Notes: generated by a model from the sequence alone, not told the origin. Shown: positions 11,821 to 21,685, numbered from the stretch's first letter. The stretch is 64,000 nt of DNA from Candidatus Nitrospira nitrificans (GCF_001458775.1 NZ_CZPZ01000012.1:372001-436000), one strand, 5' to 3'. Numbers and translations are program-made.

Positions 11821-14800
11821 ATGCACCCGATGCTGGCTCGACAACTGAAACGTTTAGACCTGGATGAACAGCATCCGCCGCCGTCACTCGAGGCTTGGAG
11901 CAAGTTGCTTGAGCGGATTGAACGGAGCTATGTGGAGGCCGATCAGGGCCATGCGCTCTTGGAGCGGTCGCTGGCTCTCTCCTCGAAGGAGATGCAGGAT
12001 CTCTACGCTCAGCTCAAACAGACCAGCGACACACAACTGGCGCGGGAACGCAATAAGCTCCAGGCCGTGTTGTACTCGCTGGGGGATGGCCTCTGTGTCG
12101 TCGATCCGGCGTGGAAGATCCAGATGACGAACCAGGCGGCTGAACTGTTGTTGGGAGAAACGGCTCGCGCCCTCATCGATCGTCCCGTGTACCAGATGAT
12201 TTCTCCGGGACCGGGGGAATTCCGAGAAGAGTGTTTGATCACCGATGCGACGTTTCCGCCTCTTGAATCCGGCGAGCCATATCGGACGGACGACGGCTTG
12301 CTGGTGAAGGCAGACGGCCAGCTGGTCCCGATCTCGTTGGTGGTCACGCCGATGCTGTCGGACCGTGGAGTGATGGGAGCGGTTCTGGTCTTCCGGGATA
12401 TCAGTCAGCAGAAGCAAGTCGAACGAGAACGTCTGCGCATAGAAGGCCTTCTCCGGCGCATTCAAGCGGGATTATCCGAGCTGGCCAAGAATGCGCACGT
12501 GTACGGCGGTAATCTCCAAGGCGCGGTTCAAGCCGTCACCCGCGTGGCCGCGGAATGTCTCCATGCGGAGCGAGTCAGCATCTGGTTTTTTACCGATGAT
12601 CGATCCGGCCTTCACTGTGCTGATCTGTATCAGCTCGCCACTCGAGAACATTCTCAGGGGCTGGCGTTGAGCGCGACGGATTACCCGAATTACTTCCGGG
12701 AACTCGAAACCGAACGTGTCATCGCAGCCGATGATGCTCAAACGGATACGCGAACAGCGGAATTTACGGCGGGCTACCTGGCTCCGCTCGGCATTACCTC
12801 CATGCTGGACGTGCCCATTCGATCGGAAGGCCGGATGGTCGGCGTCATTTGCCACGAACACATCGGCCCGAAGCGACAGTGGATGATGGAGGAACAGCAT
12901 TTTGCCGCATCCGTCGCGAATACGGTGGCCCTCGCGATCGAGGCCGCCGATAGACGGAAGGCCGAACAGGCGCTCCGAACCAGCGAAGGACGCCTGATGA
13001 CGACGGTACAGAGCACGAACATCGGGATTTGGGACTGGGATCTGAATACGAACGACGTGTATTTCTCGCCCGAGTGGAAACGGCAACTTGGGTATGAGGA
13101 TCATGAGCTCGCCAACACGTTTCAGGAATGGGAAAGCCGGATTCATCCTGAAGACCACGAGCGGTCATTGGACGCCATTGAGGCGTATTTGAACGGGCGA
13201 ACCTCCGCGTTCGAGAATGAGCACCGTCTTCGTCATAAGGATGGGTCGTACCGATGGATTTTTGCACGCGGAACCAAGGATGAAAGTGAGTTATTGCCCC
13301 GCATGGTCGGGATCCACATCGATATAACCGACCGCAAAACAGCGGAAGGGCTGCTGCGTCAGGCCAAGGAAACCGCCGAAGCCGCCAGCCGGGCCAAGAG
13401 TCAGTTCCTCGCGAACATGAGTCATGAAATTCGGACGCCTATGAACGGCGTGCTCGGCATGGCGGAACTCATGCTCCGATGCCCTCTCGGCGACAAAGAA
13501 CGTTATTTGACGGAATCCATCCATCGATCTGGTTCGATCCTGCTCGCGCTGATCAACGACATCTTGGACTTCTCAAAAATCGAAGCCGGGAAATTACAAC
13601 TGGAGGCGATCCCGTTTGAGGTTCGTCGGACGATTCAGGAAGCGATTGATCTGGCGATGTCCGAAGCGCAGAAAAAGCATCTGAAGCTATCGTGGCATAT
13701 TGCCGATGATATTCCCGTTTACCTGCTCGGTGATCCGACGCGGCTCGGGCAAATCATCGTCAATCTGGTCGGCAATGCCGTCAAGTTCACAGAGCGGGGC
13801 GGCGTCGAGGTGGCTGTGTCCCTAGAGAGCCAGCAAGGGGAGACGTATGGATTGTCGGTCATGGTACGAGACACAGGCATCGGCATCTCCCCCGAGGCTC
13901 AGGCGTATATCTTTGCCGCGTTTTCCCAAGCCGACGGCTCAACCACAAGGAAATATGGCGGCACCGGCTTAGGGCTGGCGATCGTTAAGCAACTCGTCAC
14001 GATCATGGGTGGGCATATCGAGATTCAAAGCGCTCTGGGAAAGGGATCCACCTTCAGGTTTGACGCATATTTCAAACGATGCGACCCTGTCCGGATGTCG
14101 CTGCCGTCTCCCGCCGAGAAACGCGGCATCGGCGGTGAAACGTTCGTCCATCCTGCGAAAGGATCAGATCTGGTCCGCATTCTGTTGGTTGAAGACAACC
14201 CGGTGAATCGAGAAGTCGCCTGCGGCATGCTGGAAACGTTCGATCTCCAAATTGAGACGGCTGAGAACGGGCGAGAGGCGGTCGCTGCGGCCGCGGTGGA
14301 GGGCGCGGAGTACTCGCTCATCTTCATGGATTGCCAAATGCCTGAAATGGATGGATTCACCGCGACTCGATTGATCAGAGAACATGAGGCGGCCAAAACT
14401 GTTTCGAGTTCGGGGTTTCAGGTTTCAGGCTTCCGAATAGAAACTCGAAACCAGAAACGCGAAACTTTTCCCCGCGTGCCGATCGTTGCGCTCACGGCAC
14501 ATGCGATGCAGGGAGATCGAGAATTATGCCTTGCCGCAGGCATGGACGACTACCTGACAAAGCCATTTACGCTGTCTCAGCTTGAGCAGGTGCTGGCCCG
14601 TTGGGTGTCCAAGAAGAGAGCCGGCCCGGTCGATGGGGTCGGCGCGTCGTCGAGTGTGCCGTTGCGACGGAACGATCACCGACCGCAGGACGTTTTTCAA
14701 AAGGCGGAAACACAGCGGGACACGAATGTTGAATCGGCGGCGATTGATCAATCAGCGCTCGCCGCCATCCGCGCCGTGCAACGACCAGGCCAACCCGATA

Positions 14801-15099
14801 TCGTCGCGCGCATCGTGAGGCAGTACATGGACTCGTCGCCGGAGATCCTCGATCGGATACGCCGTGCCGTCTTGTCACGAAATGCGGCTGAGCTGCGTGC
14901 CGCCGCGCATCTTCTGAAGTCGAGCAGCGCCCAGCTGGGAGCCATGGCGGTGGCATCCGGCTGTCGTGATCTGGAAATGATGGGCGCCAGTCAAGAGCTG
15001 GAGCGAACGGAGGAAGCGCTCAGGACACTGGAGCGCCACTACGCCGCGGCCTGTGTCGCCTTTCATGCTGAAATCAGCAAGGGGAGGGCGGCGGCATGA
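11821..15099 (+). CDS. Hybrid sensor histidine kinase (PAS-GAF-PAS-HisKA-HATPase-REC-Hpt)
   Basis: This is a cytoplasmic phosphorelay kinase of 1092 residues with no transmembrane segment visible. In order: PAS (about 80-195), GAF (about 215-375), PAS_3 (about 390-510), HisKA with the phosphorylated histidine in [11 protein letters not shown] (H535), HATPase with DTGIGIS and GGTGLGLA, a receiver with phospho-acceptor D837 ([11 protein letters not shown]), and an Hpt domain with [13 protein letters not shown]. Residues about 861-882 of the receiver (between D837 and [11 protein letters not shown]) are encoded by an inverted heptad repeat that is absent from ordinary receivers. It overlaps the next kinase gene by ATGA. 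It lies downstream of the FIST gene and probably forms one signalling operon with it. Confidence 0.9.
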   Translation: MHPMLARQLKRLDLDEQHPPPSLEAWSKLLERIERSYVEADQGHALLERSLALSSKEMQDLYAQLKQTSDTQLARERNKLQAVLYSLGDGLCVVDPAWKIQMTNQAAELLLGETARALIDRPVYQMISPGPGEFREECLITDATFPPLESGEPYRTDDGLLVKADGQLVPISLVVTPMLSDRGVMGAVLVFRDISQQKQVERERLRIEGLLRRIQAGLSELAKNAHVYGGNLQGAVQAVTRVAAECLHAERVSIWFFTDDRSGLHCADLYQLATREHSQGLALSATDYPNYFRELETERVIAADDAQTDTRTAEFTAGYLAPLGITSMLDVPIRSEGRMVGVICHEHIGPKRQWMMEEQHFAASVANTVALAIEAADRRKAEQALRTSEGRLMTTVQSTNIGIWDWDLNTNDVYFSPEWKRQLGYEDHELANTFQEWESRIHPEDHERSLDAIEAYLNGRTSAFENEHRLRHKDGSYRWIFARGTKDESELLPRMVGIHIDITDRKTAEGLLRQAKETAEAASRAKSQFLANMSHEIRTPMNGVLGMAELMLRCPLGDKERYLTESIHRSGSILLALINDILDFSKIEAGKLQLEAIPFEVRRTIQEAIDLAMSEAQKKHLKLSWHIADDIPVYLLGDPTRLGQIIVNLVGNAVKFTERGGVEVAVSLESQQGETYGLSVMVRDTGIGISPEAQAYIFAAFSQADGSTTRKYGGTGLGLAIVKQLVTIMGGHIEIQSALGKGSTFRFDAYFKRCDPVRMSLPSPAEKRGIGGETFVHPAKGSDLVRILLVEDNPVNREVACGMLETFDLQIETAENGREAVAAAAVEGAEYSLIFMDCQMPEMDGFTATRLIREHEAAKTVSSSGFQVSGFRIETRNQKRETFPRVPIVALTAHAMQGDRELCLAAGMDDYLTKPFTLSQLEQVLARWVSKKRAGPVDGVGASSSVPLRRNDHRPQDVFQKAETQRDTNVESAAIDQSALAAIRAVQRPGQPDIVARIVRQYMDSSPEILDRIRRAVLSRNAAELRAAAHLLKSSSAQLGAMAVASGCRDLEMMGASQELERTEEALRTLERHYAAACVAFHAEISKGRAAA
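14401..14465 (+). repeat. Inverted heptad-repeat element inside a receiver domain
   Basis: The left arm is four GTTTCAG-type heptads (14401-14428). An 11-bp loop follows, then GAAACYN heptads (14440-14465) in the complementary orientation. It is translated in frame and adds about 22 residues to the receiver. The heptad type is the same as in the element at 26.2 kb. Confidence 0.75.
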
Positions 15100-16670
15100 C
15101 GGAGGAACGTCGCCCCACGGTTCTCCTTGTCGATGATGATACCGTCGCCCGCCTGCTGGCGCGTGCGGCGCTCGAGCAAGCCGGTTGGACGGTCGAAGAG
15201 GCGGAAAATGGACGTCTTGGGGTTGAGGCGTTCGTCCGCCATCTTCCTGATCTGGTACTGCTGGACATCATGATGCCGGAAATGGACGGCTTTGCCGTGT
15301 GCGCCGAGTTGCGGCGGATTCCGGAAGGCGCGCATACACCTATCCTGATCATGACCGGGCTGGAGGACTATCAGTCGATTACTCACGCCTATGACGTAGG
15401 GGCTACCGACTTCATCGTGAAGCCGATCAATGGCCTGCTCCTTGGGCATCGGGTCCGCTATATGGTACGGGCCGGTCAGGCCATGCGAGACCTACGAGAC
15501 AGCCGGGAGAAGTTGGTGCGGGCTCGCGACGCCGCGCTTGAAGGCGCCAGGCTGAAATCTGAATTTCTGGCGACGATCAGTCACGAGATTCGAACGCCGA
15601 TGAACGGCATCATTGGAATGGATGAATTGTTGCTCGATACGGAGCTCTCCCCTGAGCAACGAGACTGCGCCGAAACGATCAAGGAATCCGCCGACGTATT
15701 GCTGGGAATCGTCAACGACATCTTGGACTTTTCCAAACTGGATACCGGTCGCGCCACGGTGAATCGGGAGGAGTTTGTGCTGAGTCGAGTGGTCGATGAC
15801 AGTGTGGCGGCGTTCCGAGCGCGGGCACAAGAGAAAGGATTGGTCCTGCGCCAGGACATCATGTCGGCGGTGCCGACGACGCTCTGGGGCGATCCGGCTC
15901 ACCTCGGGAGGCTTCTCTCCCTGTTGCTCAGTAACGCCGTGAAGTTTACTGAGCGTGGGGAAGTCTACGTGCACGTTCACCCGGTCTCTCAGCCGTCCGA
16001 TGAACCGATGTCCGGACAACGGATCGGCGCTGGTCGTATCCGATTTACCGTGGCCGATACGGGGATCGGCATCAGCGCGGCGGACGCGCAACGATTGTTT
16101 CAACCCTTTGTGCAGGTAGACGGATCCTATCGGCGCAAGTATGGGGGCACCGGCTTGGGATTGGCGCTGGCCAAACAGCTCGTCGAGCTGCTGGGGGGAA
16201 CGATTGCATTTGAGAGTACGCCGGGGAAGGGGAGCCGCTTCTGGTTTGACCTTCCGCTTGCACGCGCCGGTGACGGCGTGCCGGAGACAGTCGGATCTCG
16301 TGACGCGCTGGTCTATGTGAGCGAAATCGTCAGTCAAGCCGTTATTAACAGAACATTGGAAAAACTCGGATATCGCGTCCATACCCTGTCGGATGTCGAA
16401 GATCTGGCCAAGATAGGGCCGGAGCTTGCGCCCACCTTGTTCGTTGTCGAGTGCAACGTACTGGCTCAGGAATCAGTGCGCATGCACGTGCGAAGGTTGA
16501 AGGAGCGCTTCTCTCGGTTGCGAATTCTAGGGCTGGCGCAGGAGCCGTTCGGTAGCGAGGTTGCGGCGCACCTTCCGTTCCACATCGACGGACGTCTTGG
16601 CAAGCCGTTGACGGTCGAAGCGATCAAGTCGGCTGTTGAGACCAACGGATCCTCCAAACTCGCCGCCTAG
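15096..16670 (+). CDS. Response regulator-histidine kinase fusion (REC-HisKA-HATPase-degenerate REC)
   Basis: The protein has 524 residues. The N-terminal receiver has its acceptor aspartate in [11 protein letters not shown] (D57). A short coiled linker leads to HisKA with [10 protein letters not shown] (H163) and HATPase with DTGIGIS and GGTGLGLA. The last about 120 residues fold like a receiver, but the acceptor position reads VVECN, so glutamate replaces aspartate. It starts inside the stop of the preceding hybrid kinase (ATGA overlap), implying coupled translation. The likely role is as partner or target of that kinase's Hpt domain. No DNA-binding output domain is present, so the final output lies elsewhere. 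Confidence 0.88.
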   Translation: MTEERRPTVLLVDDDTVARLLARAALEQAGWTVEEAENGRLGVEAFVRHLPDLVLLDIMMPEMDGFAVCAELRRIPEGAHTPILIMTGLEDYQSITHAYDVGATDFIVKPINGLLLGHRVRYMVRAGQAMRDLRDSREKLVRARDAALEGARLKSEFLATISHEIRTPMNGIIGMDELLLDTELSPEQRDCAETIKESADVLLGIVNDILDFSKLDTGRATVNREEFVLSRVVDDSVAAFRARAQEKGLVLRQDIMSAVPTTLWGDPAHLGRLLSLLLSNAVKFTERGEVYVHVHPVSQPSDEPMSGQRIGAGRIRFTVADTGIGISAADAQRLFQPFVQVDGSYRRKYGGTGLGLALAKQLVELLGGTIAFESTPGKGSRFWFDLPLARAGDGVPETVGSRDALVYVSEIVSQAVINRTLEKLGYRVHTLSDVEDLAKIGPELAPTLFVVECNVLAQESVRMHVRRLKERFSRLRILGLAQEPFGSEVAAHLPFHIDGRLGKPLTVEAIKSAVETNGSSKLAA

Positions 16671-16697
16671 CAGCTCTCGAATTCTGTGCCTGCGCCA

Positions 16698-16715
16698 GCA
16701 GGTTATCGACAAACC
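16698..16715 (+). repeat. Solo copy of the GCAGGYTRTYGACAAA repeat end
   Basis: GCAGGTTATCGACAAACC matches the terminal motif of the MITE-like element at 17.6-17.8 kb. A further copy is at 17560-17577 in the same orientation. Confidence 0.45.
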
Positions 16716-16770
16716 ATTTCCGCTTATGGAAAACAGGGAGCGACGCTAGAGCCTCTAGGGCCTCTTCACC

Positions 16771-17346
16771 TCAGTGCTTCTTGTCCTTTTGCATGATCTT
16801 GTCGGTCCATGCCAGTAAAATGGCGGACGCTAAGAAGGTCATGTGGATGAAGATCTTCCACTTCAAATGTTCCGGGTTTTCATTGGCGACGTCGACAAAT
16901 CCTTTCAATAAATGAATGCTGGAGATGCCGATCAAGGAAGCCGCCAGCTTGATCTTGATGGTTCCAGGATCGACATGAGTCAGCCAATCGGGGCGATCCG
17001 GATGTTGCTCCAAATCCAGCTTGCTGACGAACGTCGCATACCCTCCGATGATCACCATGGTCAGCAAATTCGCGACCATCGTCACATCGATCAATCCCAG
17101 AACTCCCAGCATGAAGACCGTCTCATCCATCTTGTTGATGTGGAGCACCATTTCCCAGAGCTCGACGAGAAATTTGTAGGCATAGAGCAGCTCCGCCACG
17201 ATGAGTCCACCATAGAGCGGAGCTTGAATCCATCGACTCGCAAAGACAATGGATTCGAACGTGGCCTCGACGTGATTGGCGGCTGAGTGTGAAGTCTTCG
17301 GTGGTCTGTGCATATCGTGGGATTCGGTCGAATCAGAATCGAACAT
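16771..17346 (-). CDS. UPF0114 / TIGR00645 family inner-membrane protein
   Basis: The protein has 191 residues and three or four transmembrane helices (around residues 45-65, 85-115 and 140-185). It matches TIGR00645, the family of E. coli YqhA, of unknown function. Diagnostic stretches are the LYGGLIVAELLYAYKFLVEL helix, GLIDVTMVANLLTMVIIGGY, and VDPGTIKIKLAASLIGISSI. The ATG at 17346 is preferred because AGGAGG lies 6 nt upstream; a TTG codon directly before it is less likely. It is monocistronic, with a repeat-rich upstream region. Confidence 0.88.
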   Translation of the reverse strand: MFDSDSTESHDMHRPPKTSHSAANHVEATFESIVFASRWIQAPLYGGLIVAELLYAYKFLVELWEMVLHINKMDETVFMLGVLGLIDVTMVANLLTMVIIGGYATFVSKLDLEQHPDRPDWLTHVDPGTIKIKLAASLIGISSIHLLKGFVDVANENPEHLKWKIFIHMTFLASAILLAWTDKIMQKDKKH

Positions 17347-17950
17347 CAAAACCCTCCTAGCTGGACAACGATGCGGGCTCTTTCCCGTGACGAATCGACG
17401 ACGGAGCGTATCCTAGTTAGTGAATGCGAAGCTGTCAATTCCATGTGTGCGTGGTGTCGATGGGCCGCGCGAGCCGTCCAGCCTGCCCCGGGCGATGGGC
17501 ACGTTCCGCATGAGCCAATGCCTGCTGCAATTCACAAACTTGTCGGCGAGAATCGACTGGCAGGTTATTGACGAACTATCTGACGACCAAGGGATGAAGC
17601 CTCCTTTACTCTCACAGAGGGAATCCTAATGCCCCGCAGGCTGTTCAGAGAGGCCGTCATTCTCACCCGCCCATCCCAGCGCGCTCGCCTCGCGCCTCGT
17701 CGACGCCCGGCGCGGCGAAGCCGGGGGCCTCGCGCGCCTCACAGACTCGTCGAAGCGGGCTTCACATTTCCAAGCGTCGCGACCTGTCTCGCGAAGCCGC
17801 TTCGGCAAGGCGGGGAACGCCGCTGGCGGACTTTGTCAACAGCCTGCTAGTTCAGTGGATAGTGAGCGATCAGCGGGCAATGCTGGAGGGAGCGTCAGGG
17901 TCAGAGAGGGAATGAGGAAAAACCGCGGGCATGAGTCGGTGCTTGACGTG
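17347..17950. other. Repeat-rich intergenic region
   Basis: About 600 bp lie between the UPF0114 start and the end of the response-regulator gene. It holds the MITE-like repeat at 17636-17847 and one solo repeat end at 17560-17577. I see no gene. Confidence 0.5.
17636..17847. repeat. MITE-like GC-rich element with terminal inverted repeats
   Basis: This 212-bp element has imperfect 21-bp inverted ends beginning GCAGGCTGTT (17 of 21 positions match between left end 17636-17656 and right end 17827-17847). The interior is very GC-rich, with internal palindromes, and codes for nothing. The ends resemble the solo motifs at 16698 and 17560. It has the size and shape of a non-autonomous transposable element. 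Confidence 0.6.
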
Positions 17951-18631
17951 TTAGAAGTTTTGGCTTCTCGCCCCACCAGGCACCTGGGTTTCCCTCATGA
18001 ACCAGGCCACGGCTTCTGTCCGACGCTTGACCTGCAGTTTATCAAAGATATTGGCCAGGTAGTTTTTCACCGTTTTGTCGCTCAAGCGGAGCTGGACGGC
18101 GATCTCTTTATTTGTTTTTCCTTCAGCCAGAAGCGGCAGGATCAAGCGTTCTTGCGGGGAGAGTCGAGAAGTCCCATGGGGCGTCGTTCCCAGGTGCGAA
18201 CTGGTCCGAATCCAGCGCAGGGCTTGCTGGGTGACTCGTGGGTCGAGGTAGCCCTGTCCGCCGGCGACGGTGCGAATGGCGCGAATCAGCTCATCCATTC
18301 GAATATCCTTGAGGACGTAACCGTGGGCTCCGTTTTGGACGGCGGCCATCACCGAGGAATCTTCTGCGTAACTCGTCAGGACGAGGATCCGAAGCTTCGG
18401 CGCCACGGCCAGCAGTCGTCGGCAGGCTTCGGTCAGCGAGGCGTCCGGAAGTTTCACGTCGAGTAACACCATCTGCGGGGCGAGACGTTCCACGGCCGCG
18501 ACGCCGTCCGCCACCGTTCCGGCCTCCTCGACGATCGCCATATCCGGTTCGAGGTGCAGCAGCGCGCGCAACCCTCGACGAACCATCTCATGGTCGTCGA
18601 TAAGAATGATGCTGGTCGGTGATGGTTTCAT
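17951..18631 (-). CDS. NarL/LuxR-family response regulator
   Basis: The 226 residues comprise a receiver (acidic pair D12-D13, acceptor D58 in VLLDVKLPD, conserved K in GYVLKD) and a C-terminal LuxR-type helix-turn-helix (LSPQERLILPLLAEGKTNKEIAVQLRLSDKTVKNYL split around residues 158-200). It is a phosphorylation-controlled transcription factor. The start at 18631 overlaps the stop of the histidine kinase gene by ATGA, so the two are translationally coupled partners. A quorum-sensing gene lies divergently upstream of the kinase, with lux-box-like sites between, so the pair may be under AHL control. Confidence 0.9.
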   Translation of the reverse strand: MKPSPTSIILIDDHEMVRRGLRALLHLEPDMAIVEEAGTVADGVAAVERLAPQMVLLDVKLPDASLTEACRRLLAVAPKLRILVLTSYAEDSSVMAAVQNGAHGYVLKDIRMDELIRAIRTVAGGQGYLDPRVTQQALRWIRTSSHLGTTPHGTSRLSPQERLILPLLAEGKTNKEIAVQLRLSDKTVKNYLANIFDKLQVKRRTEAVAWFMRETQVPGGARSQNF

Positions 18632-19431
18632 ATGGATGTCAACTGAGGTTCTAAGGAAAATTCCGCGATGACGTGCGTCCCTGCTCCTGTCTTGGACTGA
18701 ACCCGCAAGACCCCGCCGAGCCGCTTGGCTCGAGCCTCCATATTCGCAAGCCCATAGCCTCGTGGATGCCCGTCCGACGGCGAAAATCCAATGCCGTCGT
18801 CCTGAATGCTCACGCGAACCCTCGCGCCCCGCATGCGAATCGAGATGACCACTCGGGTTGCGTCGGCGTGCCGCGCGCAATTGCTGAGCGCCTCGCGCAC
18901 GATATTCAGGATTTCGCGCTCTTCCTCGTGCGTCAGCACCTCGACGGCGCTGCGTTGGATATCCAGCTTAATGCACAACCGCCCGGCTTGCTCGTAGGTC
19001 GAGCATAACGTGGAGAGCTCCGATGACAAGTCGAATTCTTGAACACTGCCCGACTCTAACTCTCGAATCATCCCACGGATCTCATGAATCAGTTGATTGA
19101 TCTGGTGGATCATCCGGTCGTCGGCTTCCTTCCGTTCCATCGTCTGGTCGTTCCGAGACCGCCGCGCCGCTTCTATGTTCAACCCGATGGCATACAACGA
19201 TTGCAGCACGGAGTCATGGAGATCTCGACCGACACGGCTCCGATCTTCCAGGAGTTTACTCAACCGGCCTTCAGTCGCTTTGAATGCGGTCGTTAACTCG
19301 CCGACGCAAGGCTGCAACTGGTAAAGATCGAGAGATTCCGTCGGTGGTCGGACCGGCCGAGCCGTCGACAATATGGAGGTTGACTGAAGCCCTCCGTCCA
19401 ATAAGTGAAAACTGGCCTTGCCTTGTGTCAC
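18628..19431 (-). CDS. NarX/DegS-type sensor histidine kinase (HisKA_3)
   Basis: This is a short soluble kinase of 267 residues. An uncharacterised N-terminal 50 residues lead to a HisKA_3 dimerisation domain with RDLHDSVLQ (H72) and a HATPase with NIVREALSNCARHA, DDGIGF and GYGLANMEARAKRLGG. No transmembrane or known sensor domain is present, so the signal is unknown. I chose the GTG at 19431 because AAAGGAGGG lies 7 nt upstream; an upstream frame extension to 19461 lacks such a site. The partner response regulator overlaps its stop. A lux-box-like palindrome lies 90 bp upstream. Confidence 0.87.
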   Translation of the reverse strand: MTQGKASFHLLDGGLQSTSILSTARPVRPPTESLDLYQLQPCVGELTTAFKATEGRLSKLLEDRSRVGRDLHDSVLQSLYAIGLNIEAARRSRNDQTMERKEADDRMIHQINQLIHEIRGMIRELESGSVQEFDLSSELSTLCSTYEQAGRLCIKLDIQRSAVEVLTHEEEREILNIVREALSNCARHADATRVVISIRMRGARVRVSIQDDGIGFSPSDGHPRGYGLANMEARAKRLGGVLRVQSKTGAGTHVIAEFSLEPQLTSI

Positions 19432-19520
19432 GCCACACCCTCCTTTCGCATTTCTCATCAATAACGGACCTGTTCAGCACCACATGATCGGTATTTGTAA
19501 GCTAAAGGGACAGGTAACAC

Positions 19521-19540
19521 ACCTGGCGGATACGCCAGGT
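19521..19540. promoter_or_regulatory. lux-box-like palindrome 1
   Basis: The 20-bp site reads ACCTGGCG-N4-CGCCAGGT, with 8-bp arms. It has the same length and outer bases (ACCTG...CAGGT) as the classical lux box bound by LuxR-AHL. It lies between the divergent histidine kinase and luxI genes, nearer the kinase. Confidence 0.6.
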
Positions 19541-19664
19541 GGATGGCCAAGCCCTAGGTGAATCCCTCGACCTCTTGCCGTCACGCCACCATCCCTCCCT
19601 CAGCTTCCTCATCATCTCCGGAAACCAAGCAGACGGTACCAGTACTTACGTGAGCCAGACCTGG

Positions 19665-19694
19665 ACGGCACCTGGCGAGTCCGCCAGGTGCCGT
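19665..19694. promoter_or_regulatory. lux-box-like palindrome 2, extended
   Basis: The core 19670-19689 again reads ACCTGGCG-N4-CGCCAGGT. The symmetry extends to 13-bp arms (19665-19677 and 19682-19694). It lies about 120 bp upstream of luxI. The long arms could also form an RNA hairpin, but no T-run follows. Confidence 0.6.
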
Positions 19695-19811
19695 CTTGCT
19701 ACTTGAAATGGAAACATTCGGCCACTTTAACTGGCCGACCGGTCCTAATGACTCTACGTACACCAATGAATTGGGCTTATATCGAGCCCTAATCCGACAA
19801 GGAGGTTGCAC

Positions 19812-20567
19812 ATGCACGTCACAGCAATCAGAGAGGAAAGAGAAGTCGCGTTCTACGAAGGAGAGCTTCTGGTCAAGACGCTCGAAACAAAGGAGGAGAT
19901 GACCCAGGCCTATCAATTGCGGCATCGTGTGTTTGCTGAACGGCTGAAGTGGGTGCCTGAACGGGCCGACAGATTGGAAGCTGATGTCTATGATGCGTGG
20001 AGCACCTCGATCGGGGTGTTTGGGGCCGACAATAGATTGTTGGGATTAGTGCGCATGACCCATGCGCCTGTCCCCTTCATGTTGGAAAGTGAATTCAGCG
20101 CCTGCCTCGTGGGAAGCCACCAAGTTCGGAAGGAAATCGATACGGCGGAGATTACACGACTAGCCGTCGATCCGACGATTGCTGATCGTGGCCTTTCAGC
20201 AAGATTAATGAAAGTCATCTTCAAGGGCATGTACCAATGGTGCCGGCTTCACGATGTTCGCTACACCTATATGGTGGTCGAGTACAGGCTGTTGCGGGTG
20301 GTTCAGCGCATGGGGTGGCCGTGCCATGCCATCGGGGAACCGGTCGCGCTCCCGCCGGCCGAGGTGCTCTCTATCGGTGGGTTGCTCGATCTGGATGAAT
20401 TTCGCATGCAAGCCTCAGCATGTCGCCCGAGCATGCTCGAATGGCTCACGACAACGACGCCCGCTCTCAGCCGGGCGCAGCTGGAATCGTCGACGGAGCG
20501 CGAAGAAAACGATATCGTGGAGTATGCTGAATTCGCAAAAGATCGGCGACTCGTGCGCGCCGCCTAG
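19812..20567 (+). CDS. luxI: Acyl-homoserine-lactone synthase
   Basis: LuxI-type enzymes make N-acyl-homoserine lactones from S-adenosylmethionine and acyl-ACP. The 251 residues carry the family's key positions: R and F in LRHRVF, W in RLKW, the two aspartates in EADVYDAW, the arginine in LGLVRM, and E-x-T-R in AEITRLAV. The ATG at 19812 is set by AAGGAGG 6 nt upstream. The C-terminus is longer than in many LuxI proteins and ends in an acidic tail. Two lux-box-like palindromes lie upstream and a LuxR gene lies convergently downstream, so positive autoregulation is likely. The acyl chain cannot be predicted. Confidence 0.92.
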   Translation: MHVTAIREEREVAFYEGELLVKTLETKEEMTQAYQLRHRVFAERLKWVPERADRLEADVYDAWSTSIGVFGADNRLLGLVRMTHAPVPFMLESEFSACLVGSHQVRKEIDTAEITRLAVDPTIADRGLSARLMKVIFKGMYQWCRLHDVRYTYMVVEYRLLRVVQRMGWPCHAIGEPVALPPAEVLSIGGLLDLDEFRMQASACRPSMLEWLTTTTPALSRAQLESSTEREENDIVEYAEFAKDRRLVRAA

Positions 20568-20628
20568 CCGAGCTCCGATACCAGGCGACCGAGAGCGGCA
20601 TCGGCTCTCGGGGGATGTAAGGGAATGT

Positions 20629-21447
20629 CTACATGGCTGACGGCAAGCCGTGAAGTGCCGGGAGGCCGTGTTCGATGGCGGTCGCAACGGCCTGAGAGCG
20701 GGACGTCACCTCGAGTTTGGAAAAGATGCGCTCGATGTGGAATCGGACCGTTCGTTCGCTGACTCCGAGAATCTTGCCGATTTCCCAATTGGTTTTTCCG
20801 TTCTTCATCCAATTGAGGATCGTGACTTCTCGAGAGGAAAGCCCTTTCACGCATTGACCGGTTGCCGACACCGATTTCGAGGCGGTTCTGAGCAAGGCCA
20901 TGTGAATATAATATCCCAGGTATTCGACGAGCGGAACCAATCGCTTCGCATCAAGCGGTTGCTCGCTGGCGAACGAACAGAAGGTCGCGACCCCACAGGC
21001 TTGATCGACCGATCCTGTGGTGATGCCGTCGCACAGGCCGAATTGGCGAGCGGTGGCGATAAACTCCTGTTCCTTCTCGGAGGACATGCCCCGATAGATC
21101 TCCTGCCAATGCTGAGTGCCGGCTGAGGTCAAGGCTGATTTGAACACCGGGTCGACGTCCGCAAACCCATTTTTCCAGTACAGGTACAGCCATTCATCCG
21201 GATAACTGGCATTGACGACATTCCCGAATCCGGCGAATGTTTGATTCGGTCCGAGGCGGACGAGACCTCCTAAGGCTTTCGTGAAGGAGAAATAGTTTTG
21301 AAATCGAATAAGCACATCCCGCACGTGATCGGGAGTCTCCGCTTGCATCACGTAGTGGAGAATTTCTAGAAGGTTTTGACATTCGACTTTAGAGAGTGTG
21401 TCGAATGTCGCGCGTGAGAACGGTTGTCTCGTGAGTGCATGAGCCAT
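20629..21447 (-). CDS. luxR: LuxR-family AHL-responsive transcriptional regulator
   Basis: The 272 residues comprise an N-terminal autoinducer-binding domain and a C-terminal LuxR helix-turn-helix. Ligand-pocket positions are recognisable: W and Y in DEWLYLYWKNG, D-P in ADVDPVF, W in QHWQEI, and G in LCDGITT. The HTH runs LSSREVTILNWMKNGKTNWEIG and then VSERTVRFHIERIF. The start at 21447 (MAHALTRQ) is chosen because AGGAGG lies 7 nt upstream; an in-frame extension exists but is less likely. It is convergent with luxI. With the AHL it probably binds the palindromes at 19521 and 19670. Confidence 0.92.
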   Translation of the reverse strand: MAHALTRQPFSRATFDTLSKVECQNLLEILHYVMQAETPDHVRDVLIRFQNYFSFTKALGGLVRLGPNQTFAGFGNVVNASYPDEWLYLYWKNGFADVDPVFKSALTSAGTQHWQEIYRGMSSEKEQEFIATARQFGLCDGITTGSVDQACGVATFCSFASEQPLDAKRLVPLVEYLGYYIHMALLRTASKSVSATGQCVKGLSSREVTILNWMKNGKTNWEIGKILGVSERTVRFHIERIFSKLEVTSRSQAVATAIEHGLPALHGLPSAM

Positions 21448-21517
21448 CGGTGAGCCTCCTAACATAAGAAGGAGGGCTCAAATTTACCATACAATCACCT
21501 CGTAGAACTCGATAAAT

Positions 21518-21588
21518 CGTACTAGGGGCATCACAAATACGTACTAGGGCCGATCATCTCTATGCGTGAGACATATGACGCTAGTACG
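21518..21588. promoter_or_regulatory. Three CGTACTAG motifs between luxR and the porin gene
   Basis: CGTACTAGGG occurs at 21518-21527 and again at 21540-21549 (22 bp apart, about two helical turns). An inverted copy CTAGTACG lies at 21581-21588. The site is in the divergent promoter region of luxR (minus) and the FadL-type porin (plus). It could be an operator; the regulator is unknown. Confidence 0.4.
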
Positions 21589-21685
21589 CTTATGTATGTA
21601 TCGAATGAAAAGCGTCGAGGAGGATCGGAGCCGATCAGTGTAGCCTTTCTTCAGCGGGGGATACACGCGTTAGTGGAGGGCTCAT

